Of a stretch of 64,000 nt of DNA, positions 49,918 through 60,059 are shown one piece after another (the first letter of the stretch is position 1; each line of letters opens with the position of its first letter). Made by a program: the position numbers and the translations under genes. A model generated the notes under the pieces. That model was not told where the DNA came from and ran no database searches. It saw only the letters and a program-made list of their open reading frames with translations. The DNA is from Myxococcaceae bacterium (GTDB taxonomy: Bacteria; Myxococcota_A; Polyangia; Polyangiales; Ga0077539), in NCBI GenBank assembly GCA_004297725.1, contig SCUS01000147.1, positions 31,068-95,067 on the forward strand, written 5' to 3'.

Positions 49918-52271
49918 CGGCTCACCATCCGGAGGCGGCCGTCGACGCGGGCGCCGGTGCTGTCGTCGATGCAGGAGAGGATGCGGCAGGAGAGCGCCGC
50001 GCGGGTGGAGGCGGTGCACTGGCAGGCGCGGGTGGAGGCGGCGTCGGGGAGCGACGGGCAGCTGCGGCGCACCAGGGCCTCGATGTCGTCGCGGCACTGG
50101 CGGAGCACGCAGCGGCCGGCGCCCGCGGCGCAGGTGGAGACCGTGCCGCAGGTGCGGGAGCCGTCGTCGTAGACCTGGCGGCCCTCGCAGGCGCAGACCA
50201 GCGTCGGGTCCATGCAGTCGCTGTCCGCCTGGCAATCGCGGAGGCCGTCGTCGGGGTGCGCGGGGATCGACTGGAGCGCTCGGTCGGTCACCCCGGCGCG
50301 GCGGTTGCGCTCGATGGTGACGGTGGGGTCATAGCCGCAGGGGCGGGCGTTGCGCACGAGGTCGACGACGGCGTCGCGCTGCTCGACGCGGGTGTCGACC
50401 TGGGTGGTGTTGCGCTGGAGCACGAAGAAGCCCGATCCGCCGCCGGCGATGTAGTTGTTGACCGCGGCGGCGTAGGAGGCGTTGAGCGAGAGCGGGGTCA
50501 TGCAGCGGTGCGCGTTGGGCTCGCAGAGCGAGCGCTCCGCGGGGGCCGTCGCCTCGAAGCCGCCGGGGTTGCAGCTGTCGTCGTTGACGCAGGGGCGGTC
50601 GGTGACGCCGATGTTGATGGTCTCGGCGCAGTTGTTGAGCACCTGGCCCTGCTCGTCGCGGCGGCTGGGGCAGGCGCCGCAGACGATGACCACGCGGGCG
50701 CCGGCGATCTGCGCCTGCGAGTTGCAGCCGCGGCCGGCGGAGCGGCGCGCGACGAAGTCGAACATCTCCTGCACCTCGCGGCCCGAGAGGTTCATCGTCG
50801 TGATGGAGTTGTCGAAGGGGAACACGTTGAACATCTGGTCGAGCGAGATGGGCCCGGCGGGGATGTTGTCTCGGATGCCCAGGGAGTTGGTGAGGGAGAA
50901 GTCGGTCTGCACCCCGAGGCGCAGCCACATGCTGGTGGTGACCAGGTTGCCGAGGGCGGAGTCGCCGCCGTTGTCGGGCGTGCGGGTGATGTCCGCGGGG
51001 GCGTAGCCGACGAGGTTGTCGAGGTTGGCCAGCGAGTCGAGCGCGCGGGCGTAGGGCTCGAGGAGGTTCTTCATCGTCGGCTCTTCGGGCACGGTGCTGT
51101 CGACCGGGAAGAGCGTGAAGCGGTGCGAGACGACCTCCCAGCGGTCGCGGGGGTCGTAGTCCTGGGCGTGGCCGGGGTAGATGCGCTCCGGGTCGCGGGA
51201 GAGCACCGAGTCGAGGCGGCCGAGGTACTTCATGAAGGCGCCGGAGTGCTGGAGGATGGCGCGGCGCGGGCGGCAGGCGCGGGCGCGGTAGCCCCGGGCG
51301 AGCTGCCAGTAGTTGCGGGCGCCCGACGGGGGGCACACGCCGCTGGGGGCGCAGCACTCGTCGGCGCCGCAGGCGGCGGTGGAGGCGGTGCGCTCGACGA
51401 CGTCGCTCAGCGCGGGGACGAAGTGGTTGCCGCGCTGGTCGAAGGGCCGGCAGTCGGTGACCTCCTGCGTCGGGTTGAGCACGATGTGGAGGTGGCCGCC
51501 GAGGACGATGTCGACGCCGGTGGTGAACTCCAGCGTGTGGATGTCGTCTTCGAGGCCGATGTGGCTGACCATCACGATGACGTCGGCGCCCTGCTCTCGC
51601 ACGAGGTCGATGTAGTGCTGGGCGGTCTCGATGGTGTTGAGGGGCGTGATGCCGAGGCGGTTGGGCTGGTCGAAGATCGAGGTGATGGACGAGAGGTTGC
51701 CCATCCCGATGACGCCGACCTTGAGCCCGCGGAGGTTGAAGAAGACGTAGGGCTTGGCGAAGCGGCCGAGCTCGGAGGAGCCCGGGGTGGTGGGGTCGTC
51801 GAACTGGTAGTTGGCCGCGAGGGTCTCGAAGGTGCCCCAGCGGGAGAACTGCCGGGCGAAGTTGAGGGCGCCGCGGTCGAACTCGTGGTTGCCGATGACC
51901 ACCGCGTCGACGCCGGTGTGGGCGAGGGCTCGCACCTCGGCCTCGCCGTTGAAGAAGTTGAAGATCGGCGCGCCCTGGAAGCAGTCGCCGGAGTCGAGGT
52001 GGAGGATGCGGTCGGCGTGGCGCCGCTCGCGCTGGATGAGGTAGTTCATCCGGGCGGCGCCGCCGAAGGGGGCCTTGGAGGGGTCGAGGCCGAGGTTCTG
52101 GTCGGTCTGGTTGACCTGCTGGAAGTACGGGAAGAGGCGCGAGTGCCAGTCCGCCGTGTGCAGCAGCGTGAGGCGCACGTCGCCGCGGAGGTCGTACTGC
52201 TCCCCCGGGCTGTTGCAGCCGATGGCGAAGAGGCTCAGCGCGAAGAGCGCGAAGGCGATCGCGCGGGACAT
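49914..52271 (-). CDS. 5'-nucleotidase / 2',3'-cyclic phosphodiesterase-type lipoprotein
   Basis: ATG 52271 gives a lipoprotein signal SLFAIGC (Cys19); a TTG at 52307 with GGAGAGG nearby is an alternative start. The metallophosphatase core has LLHTADWHS, LDSGDCFQGAP, IGNHEFDRG, MVSHIG and LGGHLH, supplying the usual dimetal ligands. The C-terminal 5'-nucleotidase domain carries DNGGDSALGNLVTTSMWL and FPFDNSITTMNLSG. After it lies a Cys-rich extension of about 150 residues not usual for UshA. It should cleave extracellular nucleotides for phosphate and nucleoside uptake, and it heads the six-gene run. Confidence 0.85.
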   Translation of the reverse strand: MSRAIAFALFALSLFAIGCNSPGEQYDLRGDVRLTLLHTADWHSRLFPYFQQVNQTDQNLGLDPSKAPFGGAARMNYLIQRERRHADRILHLDSGDCFQGAPIFNFFNGEAEVRALAHTGVDAVVIGNHEFDRGALNFARQFSRWGTFETLAANYQFDDPTTPGSSELGRFAKPYVFFNLRGLKVGVIGMGNLSSITSIFDQPNRLGITPLNTIETAQHYIDLVREQGADVIVMVSHIGLEDDIHTLEFTTGVDIVLGGHLHIVLNPTQEVTDCRPFDQRGNHFVPALSDVVERTASTAACGADECCAPSGVCPPSGARNYWQLARGYRARACRPRRAILQHSGAFMKYLGRLDSVLSRDPERIYPGHAQDYDPRDRWEVVSHRFTLFPVDSTVPEEPTMKNLLEPYARALDSLANLDNLVGYAPADITRTPDNGGDSALGNLVTTSMWLRLGVQTDFSLTNSLGIRDNIPAGPISLDQMFNVFPFDNSITTMNLSGREVQEMFDFVARRSAGRGCNSQAQIAGARVVIVCGACPSRRDEQGQVLNNCAETINIGVTDRPCVNDDSCNPGGFEATAPAERSLCEPNAHRCMTPLSLNASYAAAVNNYIAGGGSGFFVLQRNTTQVDTRVEQRDAVVDLVRNARPCGYDPTVTIERNRRAGVTDRALQSIPAHPDDGLRDCQADSDCMDPTLVCACEGRQVYDDGSRTCGTVSTCAAGAGRCVLRQCRDDIEALVRRSCPSLPDAASTRACQCTASTRAALSCRILSCIDDSTGARVDGRLRMVSR

Positions 52272-52407
52272 CACGGCGCGGGGGGTCGACACGTCACGCG
52301 ATCGCAAGGAAACCTCTCCACATCCGAACGGGCGTTGGCACCGGGTGGGGGCTCATAAACCCGAAGCGCCCGCGGCGGCAAGCAAGGTCACCGAGGGTTG
52401 CGCTGTA

Positions 52408-52421
52408 CGGGCGGCCGCCCG
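52408..52421. promoter_or_regulatory. Palindrome in divergent intergenic region
   Basis: CGGGCGGCCGCCCG is a perfect 14-bp palindrome between the divergent nucleotidase and RCC1-lipoprotein genes. It could be an operator or a structural hairpin. GC richness makes chance palindromes more likely. Confidence 0.3.
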
Positions 52422-52482
52422 GGGCAGTACACCGGGCGACGCGGGGTGAAAGGTCCACCTTCGCCTGGGAGGGTGTGGTTCT

Positions 52483-54714
52483 ATGCGATCGAATCGGTGG
52501 CAGGTTGCGTTGGCGGCCGTGGCGCTGGGTCTCGTCGGAGGCTGCAAGCGGCGCGCTGCGGCGGGAGAGGCGCCCCCGGCGGCGAGCGATCCCAACGCCG
52601 CCGTGCAGGTGGCGATCGGGGGCTCGTCGGCCTGCGCGGTGCTCGCGGGGGGGACGGTGCAGTGCTGGGGCGCCAACGGCTACGGCCAGCTCGGGGATGG
52701 TGGCAACCAGGCCCGACTGGTTCCGGCGGCGGTGCCGGGGCTCACCGGGGTCGCGGAGGTCGACGTGGGCGACGCGCACGCCTGCGCCCGCAAGGCCGAC
52801 GGCACGGTGTGGTGCTGGGGCAGCGGGAGCGACGGAGCGATCGGCAACGGCGCCCGGCTGAACGCCCGCAGCCCCGTGCAGGTCGCCGGCCTGCCGGCGG
52901 TGCGCGACATCGGCACGAGCGGCGGAAACACCTGCGCGGTCGCCGTCGACGGCGGCACCTGGTGCTGGGGCAGCAACGTGTTCGGAGAGTCGGCGCAGCC
53001 CGCGGGCGTGCGCGAGGTGCTGAGCCCGACGCGCATCGCGGGCCTCGGCCCGGCGGTGGAGGTCGACACCGGGCAGAACCACACCTGCGCGCGCCTGGCC
53101 GACGGCACGGTGTGGTGCTGGGGCGGCTCCGGGCCGCTGGGCGACGGCGCCTCGGTGCAGCGCCACTCGCCGGTGCAGGTGCAGGGCGTCGCGGGCGCCA
53201 CGGCGCTGGCCGTGGGGCAGAACCACAACTGCGCGCTCGTGGCCGGCGGCGCCGTGACCTGCTGGGGCAGCACCGGCGGCGGAGGAGGAGGCATGCGCGC
53301 GACCCCGGTGGCGCTGAGCGCCGTGGTCAGCCTCACGGCGGGCAACTACTCCACCTGCGCGACGCTCGCCGACGGCGTGGCGCAGTGCTGGGGGACGAAC
53401 TACGAAGGGAAGTTCCTGGTGCCGGCCACGCAGCGCAGCGTGATGGCGCCGACCCCGCTGCCCGGCGTCGCGGGGGTGAGCGCCGTGGCGCTCGGCATCG
53501 GCTACCAGTGCGCGTTGCAGCGCGCGGGCTCGCTGCGCTGCTGGGGCACGCTCCGGCAGCCCGGCGGCGGCCGCTCGGTGCTGCGCACCGCGACGGTGTA
53601 CCCGGTGACCTTCGACGGCCGCAGCCCGGCCCCGCCGCTGGTCCCCGATCCCCCGTCCGGGGGCTCCATCGTCGCCGCGGCCAACGCGCTCGCCAACGCC
53701 GCCGCCGACACGAGGCAGGGGCTCAACGCCGCGCAGGCCGCCGCGCAGGCCGCCGCGCCCGCGGGCGCCCAGGAGCCGCTCGAGGCCCGCATCGCTCGCA
53801 CCACGGCGGTCACCGCGACGCCCCGCGAGGTCACCGTCGGCGGTCAGCGAGTGACGGCGGAGCGCTGCGCCCTCGACGGCCCGGCGCTGCTCAAGGACTC
53901 CGGCAGCGGCGTGCTCCCGTCGATCGCCTTCGACCGCCGCGGCGCGCTCTACCTCGTCGACGGTGACCAGCGCGTCCGGCGCTACGACCGCGTGCGCGGG
54001 CAGGAGTGCCGCTTCGCCGTCGACCCGGCCTTCGGCGCCGGCGGAGTGCTCGCGCTGCCGTCGTCGGTCTCTCACGTCTCCGTCGACCGCCGCGGCGCCG
54101 TGGTGGCGAGCGGCGTGCTCGGGAGCTTCGTCATCGAAGACGGCGCGGTCACCACGCGCTGCAACCGCGGCGCGCACGGGTACGTCTCGATGTCCTCGCG
54201 CGGCCCTGGCTACGGGGTGTTTCCCGGCTCGCCGGTGCGGCTCGTCGAGTACGACGACGGCGCGTGCACCGTCACCCCGTGGACCTACGAGAACCCGTTC
54301 CGCTCGGTGTCCGCCGTCGGCTTCGACGGGAGGAACATCCTCCTCGCGGGCTCGATGCCCGACCGCGGCGGCCACCAGGTGGCGATCCTCGACGACCGCG
54401 GCCGCGAGCGGGCGCGCTTCGGCAGCCCCTCGGGCACCGCGGCGGACGGCTTCTGCTGGGTGCACGGGCTCAGCGCCTGCCGCGCCGGGGTGTGCGCGAT
54501 CGACACCAACTGCGACCGCATCCACCTGTGGACGACGCGCGGCGTCCACGTCGGCAACGTCGGCGCGGGCGAGCTGCTCGGCGTGTCCAGGCCGTGGCTG
54601 TCGGCCATCGAGCCCGGCCGTCGAGGGGAGGTGTTCATCGCCACCGGGGTGCGCCGCGAGCCCACCGCCGCCAACGTCTACGAGGGCGTGCTCTTCCGCG
54701 TCAGCGGGCTGTAG
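52483..54714 (+). CDS. RCC1-repeat beta-propeller lipoprotein
   Basis: This 743-residue lipoprotein (GLVGGC, Cys21) carries at least seven repeats of the form G..HaCA..adGtVwCWG.n..GqLGdG. Each has paired Cys, in the style of secreted RCC1 propellers of Myxococcota. Residues about 40-370 are the propeller. An Ala-rich helical linker (about 385-450) leads to a second domain (about 470-740) with SIAFDRRGALYLVDGDQRVRRYDR, which looks like an NHL/SMP-type propeller. GGGAGGG precedes the ATG. The function is likely binding at the cell surface; the ligand is unknown. Confidence 0.82.
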   Translation: MRSNRWQVALAAVALGLVGGCKRRAAAGEAPPAASDPNAAVQVAIGGSSACAVLAGGTVQCWGANGYGQLGDGGNQARLVPAAVPGLTGVAEVDVGDAHACARKADGTVWCWGSGSDGAIGNGARLNARSPVQVAGLPAVRDIGTSGGNTCAVAVDGGTWCWGSNVFGESAQPAGVREVLSPTRIAGLGPAVEVDTGQNHTCARLADGTVWCWGGSGPLGDGASVQRHSPVQVQGVAGATALAVGQNHNCALVAGGAVTCWGSTGGGGGGMRATPVALSAVVSLTAGNYSTCATLADGVAQCWGTNYEGKFLVPATQRSVMAPTPLPGVAGVSAVALGIGYQCALQRAGSLRCWGTLRQPGGGRSVLRTATVYPVTFDGRSPAPPLVPDPPSGGSIVAAANALANAAADTRQGLNAAQAAAQAAAPAGAQEPLEARIARTTAVTATPREVTVGGQRVTAERCALDGPALLKDSGSGVLPSIAFDRRGALYLVDGDQRVRRYDRVRGQECRFAVDPAFGAGGVLALPSSVSHVSVDRRGAVVASGVLGSFVIEDGAVTTRCNRGAHGYVSMSSRGPGYGVFPGSPVRLVEYDDGACTVTPWTYENPFRSVSAVGFDGRNILLAGSMPDRGGHQVAILDDRGRERARFGSPSGTAADGFCWVHGLSACRAGVCAIDTNCDRIHLWTTRGVHVGNVGAGELLGVSRPWLSAIEPGRRGEVFIATGVRREPTAANVYEGVLFRVSGL

Positions 54715-54800
54715 CGCCCGTCAGGGCTCTGGGCCCCTCTCACTCCCCCATACCGCAGGGTGGAGCCCTCGTGGGGCCGTGTGAGAGAACCCCTCCGCAA

Positions 54801-54818
54801 CCGACGCGCGAGCGTCGG
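54801..54818. other. Hairpin with GCGA tetraloop upstream of kinase gene
   Basis: CCGACGC and GCGTCGG pair as a 7-bp stem around GCGA, a stable GNRA-type loop, 48 bases before the kinase start. It has no T-run. It may act in the 5' leader or as a weak terminator for the lipoprotein gene. Confidence 0.35.
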
Positions 54819-54865
54819 GAGCGGGTTGACGACCCCTCCGGGCTCCGGTCCATGGTGACTGTCGG

Positions 54866-56131
<1,266 letters not shown>

Positions 56132-56141
56132 GCGTCGCGGC

Positions 56142-57782
56142 TCAGCCCGGGGGCTTCGCCTCCGTCCCGGCATCGGCGCCGGTCGCCAGGTGGAGCGTCT
56201 GCGACGGCCTCGCCATCTTCACCGAGAGCCTCTCCAGCGCCTCGAGGAAGCCCAGCAGCACGTCCTGGCGGTAGCGCCAGAAGTCCTGCAGCTCACCCGT
56301 CTCGAACCACGCCATCACCTCCACCTGGAGCGAGTCCGCGGTCACCGACTTGAGCTGCACGTACAGCTCTTCGGTCCAGAGCTTCGGGTGCGCGCGCAGC
56401 ACCTCCTCCAGCGCCGCGAGCACCGCCCTCACCCGCGCCGGGGGTGTGTCCAGCTCGAGCGCCAGCGTCACCAGCAGCCGGATGCGGTCGCGCTGCGTGT
56501 AGTTCTCCACCCGCACGTCCGCGAGCTTGCCGTTGGGGATCGTCACCAGCGTACGGTCGAAGGTGCGCACCCTCGTCGAGCGCAGGCCCACGCTCTCGAT
56601 GGTGCCGGTGTGCTCGTCGAGCTTCACCAGGTCGCCCACGCGGAAGGGCTGGTCGAGCCCGATGGCCACGCTCCCCAGCAGGTGCTCCACGGTCTTCTGC
56701 GCCGCCAGCGCCAGCGCGAGGCCGCCTAAGCCCAGGCCCGCCAGCAGGCTCGCCACGGGGTAGCCCAGGGCCGAGAGCACCGCCACCACGCTGATGCACG
56801 CCAGCACCACCCGCGCGGCCTGCGCGACCAGCGGGACCACCGTCACCGAGCCCGGGTGGAGCCTCGCCCACGCGGACTCCCGGAAGGCCCTCGCCAGCAG
56901 CGCGATGGTGCGCCACAGCGCCCAGAAGAGGCCCGCGAAGAGCAGCGCCCGCAGGAGGTTCTGCACGAAGGTGTCGGCCGCCCGGGAGAGCCCGAGGGAG
57001 CCCACCGACACGGACACGAGGCCCACCGCCCAGAGCCAGGTGAGCGGCGCCCGGGCGTGCGTCGCCATCGACTCGTCGCGGATGTCCACCACCCGGCGGA
57101 GCAGCGGGGCGAAGGCCGCCAGGGTGAGACGGGAGAGCAGGCCCCCGAGGGCGAGGGAGAGCGCGAAGGTCAGCGCGAGCGAGGCCCACTGCCAGCGCAG
57201 CAGGCCCCTGGCCCAGGGCTGCAGCCACCACGGAGGGAGGTGCCCTCGAATCCACCGGCCCTCGAGGCCCTGATACCAGCCGTCGACGTGGCGCACGGTC
57301 GCGCGGTTGAAGACCCACCGCGCGCCGTCAGGAAACTCCCGGCGCATCAGCCGTACGGGATCGCCCGCGGCGGTGGCTCCGGGGATGCGGCCCAGCTCGT
57401 CGACCCTCGCCGGGAGCCCGTCGTCGATGTCGCCCGCGGCGTCGCCCGACAGCGCCGTCGGGTCGAGGCCAAGGTAGCGGTCGAGCACCTCGCGCAGCCT
57501 GTACGCCAGCACCGGACCGTCGGACGCGGGGCGTCCCGCGAGGTCGAGGTAGCGCGAGGCCTCCTCCCAGCGGCCTCGCTGGGCGAGCTCGGCGAAGCGC
57601 TGCAGCGAGGCGCGAGGGGAGTCGGGCTCGACGCGGTCCTCGGGCTCCTCGACCACGGCGGGGGTCGCCGGGGGCGTCGGGGCGAACTGCGCCCTCACCG
57701 CCGGAGGGATCGGCTGCGCCTCGAGCGGGGCGCCGGCCAGCAGCGAGAGCAGGGCGACGATGCCGGCAGCGCGGCGGAGCAT
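56142..57782 (-). CDS. MscS-type mechanosensitive channel with periplasmic N-terminal domain
   Basis: The ATG shares one base with the upstream stop (TGATG). The 546 residues start with a signal peptide ending GAPLEAQ. A soluble region of about 200 residues (SLQRFAELAQRGRWEEASRYLDLA) probably sits in the periplasm. Four or five helices follow. The pore helix is ASLLAGLGLGGLALALAAQKTV, and the MscS beta domain is PFRVGDLVKLDEHTGTIESVGLRST and TIPNGKLADVRVENY. It should vent solutes during hypo-osmotic shock. Coupling to a peptidoglycan lytic enzyme suggests a shared role at the cell wall. Confidence 0.85.
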   Translation of the reverse strand: MLRRAAGIVALLSLLAGAPLEAQPIPPAVRAQFAPTPPATPAVVEEPEDRVEPDSPRASLQRFAELAQRGRWEEASRYLDLAGRPASDGPVLAYRLREVLDRYLGLDPTALSGDAAGDIDDGLPARVDELGRIPGATAAGDPVRLMRREFPDGARWVFNRATVRHVDGWYQGLEGRWIRGHLPPWWLQPWARGLLRWQWASLALTFALSLALGGLLSRLTLAAFAPLLRRVVDIRDESMATHARAPLTWLWAVGLVSVSVGSLGLSRAADTFVQNLLRALLFAGLFWALWRTIALLARAFRESAWARLHPGSVTVVPLVAQAARVVLACISVVAVLSALGYPVASLLAGLGLGGLALALAAQKTVEHLLGSVAIGLDQPFRVGDLVKLDEHTGTIESVGLRSTRVRTFDRTLVTIPNGKLADVRVENYTQRDRIRLLVTLALELDTPPARVRAVLAALEEVLRAHPKLWTEELYVQLKSVTADSLQVEVMAWFETGELQDFWRYRQDVLLGFLEALERLSVKMARPSQTLHLATGADAGTEAKPPG

Positions 57783-59539
57783 CAGCGCGTGGCGCGCGCC
57801 GGGTCGGCGTAGACCACGACGGTCTCCCCGGGCGTGAGCGGGTCTCGCTGGCCACGGCGGTTGATGCGCTCCAGGCGGGCGGGGGTGGTGCCGTAGCGCG
57901 CGGCGAGGCTGGCGAAGGTGTCGTCGGCCGCGGCGGTCACCCGGAGGCGCACCTGCCCCGCGGCGGCGACGGAGCGGTCGTGGAAGCCCTCGGAGGCGCG
58001 GTCGACGAGGGCGACCTCGGAGTCGGACCAGGTGCGCGCGGTGTCGTCGGGGCTGCGGTTCACGAAGGCCTGGAGCCACATCTCGCTGTGGACGCGGGCG
58101 TGGGGGTCGAGGTTGTTCCAGCGGGCGAGGTCATCGGCCCTTACCTGTAACGCCCGGGCCACGCCCGCAAGCGAGTCCGGGGAGGAGACCCGCAGCCACA
58201 CCCGCGCCGAGCCCTCCGGGGGCGTCATCGCGGCCAGCGCGGCGTCGAAGGCGACCTCCCTCGGGGCGGCCGCGCTCTCCGTCGCCGGGACCCGGTCGGG
58301 GACCAGCAGCATCGTGCCCGGCCCGACGCCCCGGTCGTTGCTGAGCCCGGACAGGCTGAGGAGCTGCGCGGTCCGGGTGCCGAAGCGCGCGGCGACCTCG
58401 TCGAGGGTCTCTCCATGGCGCAGCACATAGGCGCGGGTGGCGGGCGTCTCGATGCGGGCGATGCCGGTGCGCACCGCGGCGCCGCGGCCCTGGGGGACGT
58501 GCAGCACGAAGGGCGTCTGGGCGCTCGGCGGGGGCGTGCGGTTGCGCAGGAGGGCGGGGTTGAGCTCCCTCAGCGTCGACTCGGAGACCTGCGCCTCGCG
58601 GGCGATGGCGGAGAGCGGGAGCGAGCGCTGCACCTCGACGTCCTCCCACACCACCGGCGCCTCCGGGGGAACCGTGGTGATCTCGAAGACCCCGGGGTTT
58701 TGCGCCGCGACGGCGAGCGAGAGGATGCGAGGGACGTAGTGGGTGGTCTCCCAGGGGAGGCCCGCCTCGAGGGTGGCGAGGGTGTCGAAGTCGTTGGTGT
58801 TGTACTTGCGAATCGAGCGGAGGAGGTTGGTGTAGCCCATGTTGTAGGCCGCGAACGCGAGCTCCCACGAGCCGAGGCGGCTGTGGAGGTCGCGGAGGTA
58901 GCGCACCGCGGCGCGGGTGCTGTGCTCCGGGTCGCGGCGCTCGTCGACCCAGGAGTCCACGCGGAGCCCGAAGGAGCGCGCGGTGTCGGGCATGAACTGC
59001 CAGAGCCCCGCGGCGCCGGCGCTGGACTCGGCGCGGGGGTCGAAGGCGCTCTCGGCGGCGGCGACCCAGAGCAGCGCGGTGGGCATCCCCTCGGCGGCGA
59101 GCGACTGCTGGAGGCGGGTGCGGTAGCGACCGGCGAGGACGGTCCAGCGCTGGGCGAGGCGGCGGGCGCGGGAGTCGGTGCGGAAGAGCGCCAGCTCGCG
59201 GACCATGCGGGTGGTCATGCGGAAGGGCAGCGCGGGCATCTGGAGGCGGCCCGCGAGCTCGGGAGGGAGGCTCGCCTCGTCGAGGGTGGCGCCGTCCCGG
59301 CGGGCGGCGTCGGCCACGGTGTCCGCGGCCTGGTCGGCGGCGCGCTCGGCCTCGCGGAGCGCGGAGAGGGCGGGGGACTCGGAGGTGCCCAGGATGGCGT
59401 CGAGGGAGCGGGGCTCCGGGGCGGTGCCTCGGGTGGGCGGAGCGACGCGCGCGGTGGGCGGCGTCTGCGCGGACGCGGCGCCGGCGGCGAGGCAGACGGC
59501 GATCACCCCGAGGAACGAGCTGCGTGCACTGCGCTTCAC
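57782..59539 (-). CDS. mltD: MltD-like membrane-bound lytic murein transglycosylase with LysM domains
   Basis: The GTG at 59539 is preferred, as it begins VKRSARSSFLGVIAVCLAAG with a signal peptide; a GTG at 59557 is an alternative. The transglycosylase domain (about 100-300) has LLWVAAAESAFDPRA with the catalytic Glu, GAAGLWQFMPDTARSFGL and AAYNMGYTNLLRS. Three LysM-like segments follow (YVLRHGETLDEVAARFGT, VRADDLARWNNL, DDTFASLAARYGTTPARL) that bind glycan strands. It cleaves peptidoglycan to anhydro-muropeptides. There is no lipobox Cys, so it is likely periplasmic or secreted. It is translationally coupled to the MscS-type channel. Confidence 0.83.
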   Translation of the reverse strand: MKRSARSSFLGVIAVCLAAGAASAQTPPTARVAPPTRGTAPEPRSLDAILGTSESPALSALREAERAADQAADTVADAARRDGATLDEASLPPELAGRLQMPALPFRMTTRMVRELALFRTDSRARRLAQRWTVLAGRYRTRLQQSLAAEGMPTALLWVAAAESAFDPRAESSAGAAGLWQFMPDTARSFGLRVDSWVDERRDPEHSTRAAVRYLRDLHSRLGSWELAFAAYNMGYTNLLRSIRKYNTNDFDTLATLEAGLPWETTHYVPRILSLAVAAQNPGVFEITTVPPEAPVVWEDVEVQRSLPLSAIAREAQVSESTLRELNPALLRNRTPPPSAQTPFVLHVPQGRGAAVRTGIARIETPATRAYVLRHGETLDEVAARFGTRTAQLLSLSGLSNDRGVGPGTMLLVPDRVPATESAAAPREVAFDAALAAMTPPEGSARVWLRVSSPDSLAGVARALQVRADDLARWNNLDPHARVHSEMWLQAFVNRSPDDTARTWSDSEVALVDRASEGFHDRSVAAAGQVRLRVTAAADDTFASLAARYGTTPARLERINRRGQRDPLTPGETVVVYADPARATR

Positions 59540-59594
59540 GACCGTGGGCGGTAGCACCCGGGGCCGTCGAGGTGCCAGTTACTGACCGTCGCGA

Positions 59595-60023
59595 TCAGTC
59601 GTCGGAGCCGGGGCGGGAGCGGGACTTCTTGCGCTCCCCGGTGACCTTCTTGGCGGTGAGCCGACGCTCCTTGGAGCCTCGCGAGGGGCGCGTGGCGCGG
59701 CGCTCCTTGGGCACCTCCAGCGCCTGAAGGATCATCACCTTCAGCCGGAGCCGTGCGTCGTCGAGGTTGCGCGCCTGGTCTCGGGTCTTCTGGCTGGTGA
59801 GCAGCAGCATGCCCTCCTGGTCGACGCGCTTGCCGGCGATGGCGCGCAGCCGCTCCTTCACGGCGTCGGGGAGGGCGGTGCTGCCCGCGAGGTCGAAGCG
59901 CAGCTCGACCTTCGAGGCGACCTTGTTGACGTTCTGTCCGCCGGGGCCGCTGGCGCGCACCGCGGTCATGGTGAACGCCTCGGCGGGAATGGTGATCGAG
60001 GGGTTGATGACGAGGGCGTCCAT
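59595..60023 (-). CDS. arfB: Peptidyl-tRNA hydrolase ArfB (YaeJ), ribosome rescue
   Basis: This 142-residue protein carries ASGPGGQNVNKVASKVELRF with GGQ at 28-30, the catalytic motif of class I release factors. It lacks the codon-recognition domains. The basic tail (KERRLTAKKVTGERKKSRSRPG) fits the mRNA channel of stalled ribosomes. It would release peptides from ribosomes stuck on broken mRNAs. The length and motif order match ArfB rather than RF1/RF2. It is flanked by unrelated genes on the same strand. Confidence 0.92.
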   Translation of the reverse strand: MDALVINPSITIPAEAFTMTAVRASGPGGQNVNKVASKVELRFDLAGSTALPDAVKERLRAIAGKRVDQEGMLLLTSQKTRDQARNLDDARLRLKVMILQALEVPKERRATRPSRGSKERRLTAKKVTGERKKSRSRPGSDD

Positions 60024-60059
60024 GACGGCCGCGAAGGTGGTGCCCGCGGCGGGCGCGGG

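Noticed and set aside
46579..50172. 1197-codon plus-strand frame across three minus-strand genes
   Set aside because: It crosses gene boundaries of well-supported minus-strand genes with signal peptides and coupled starts.
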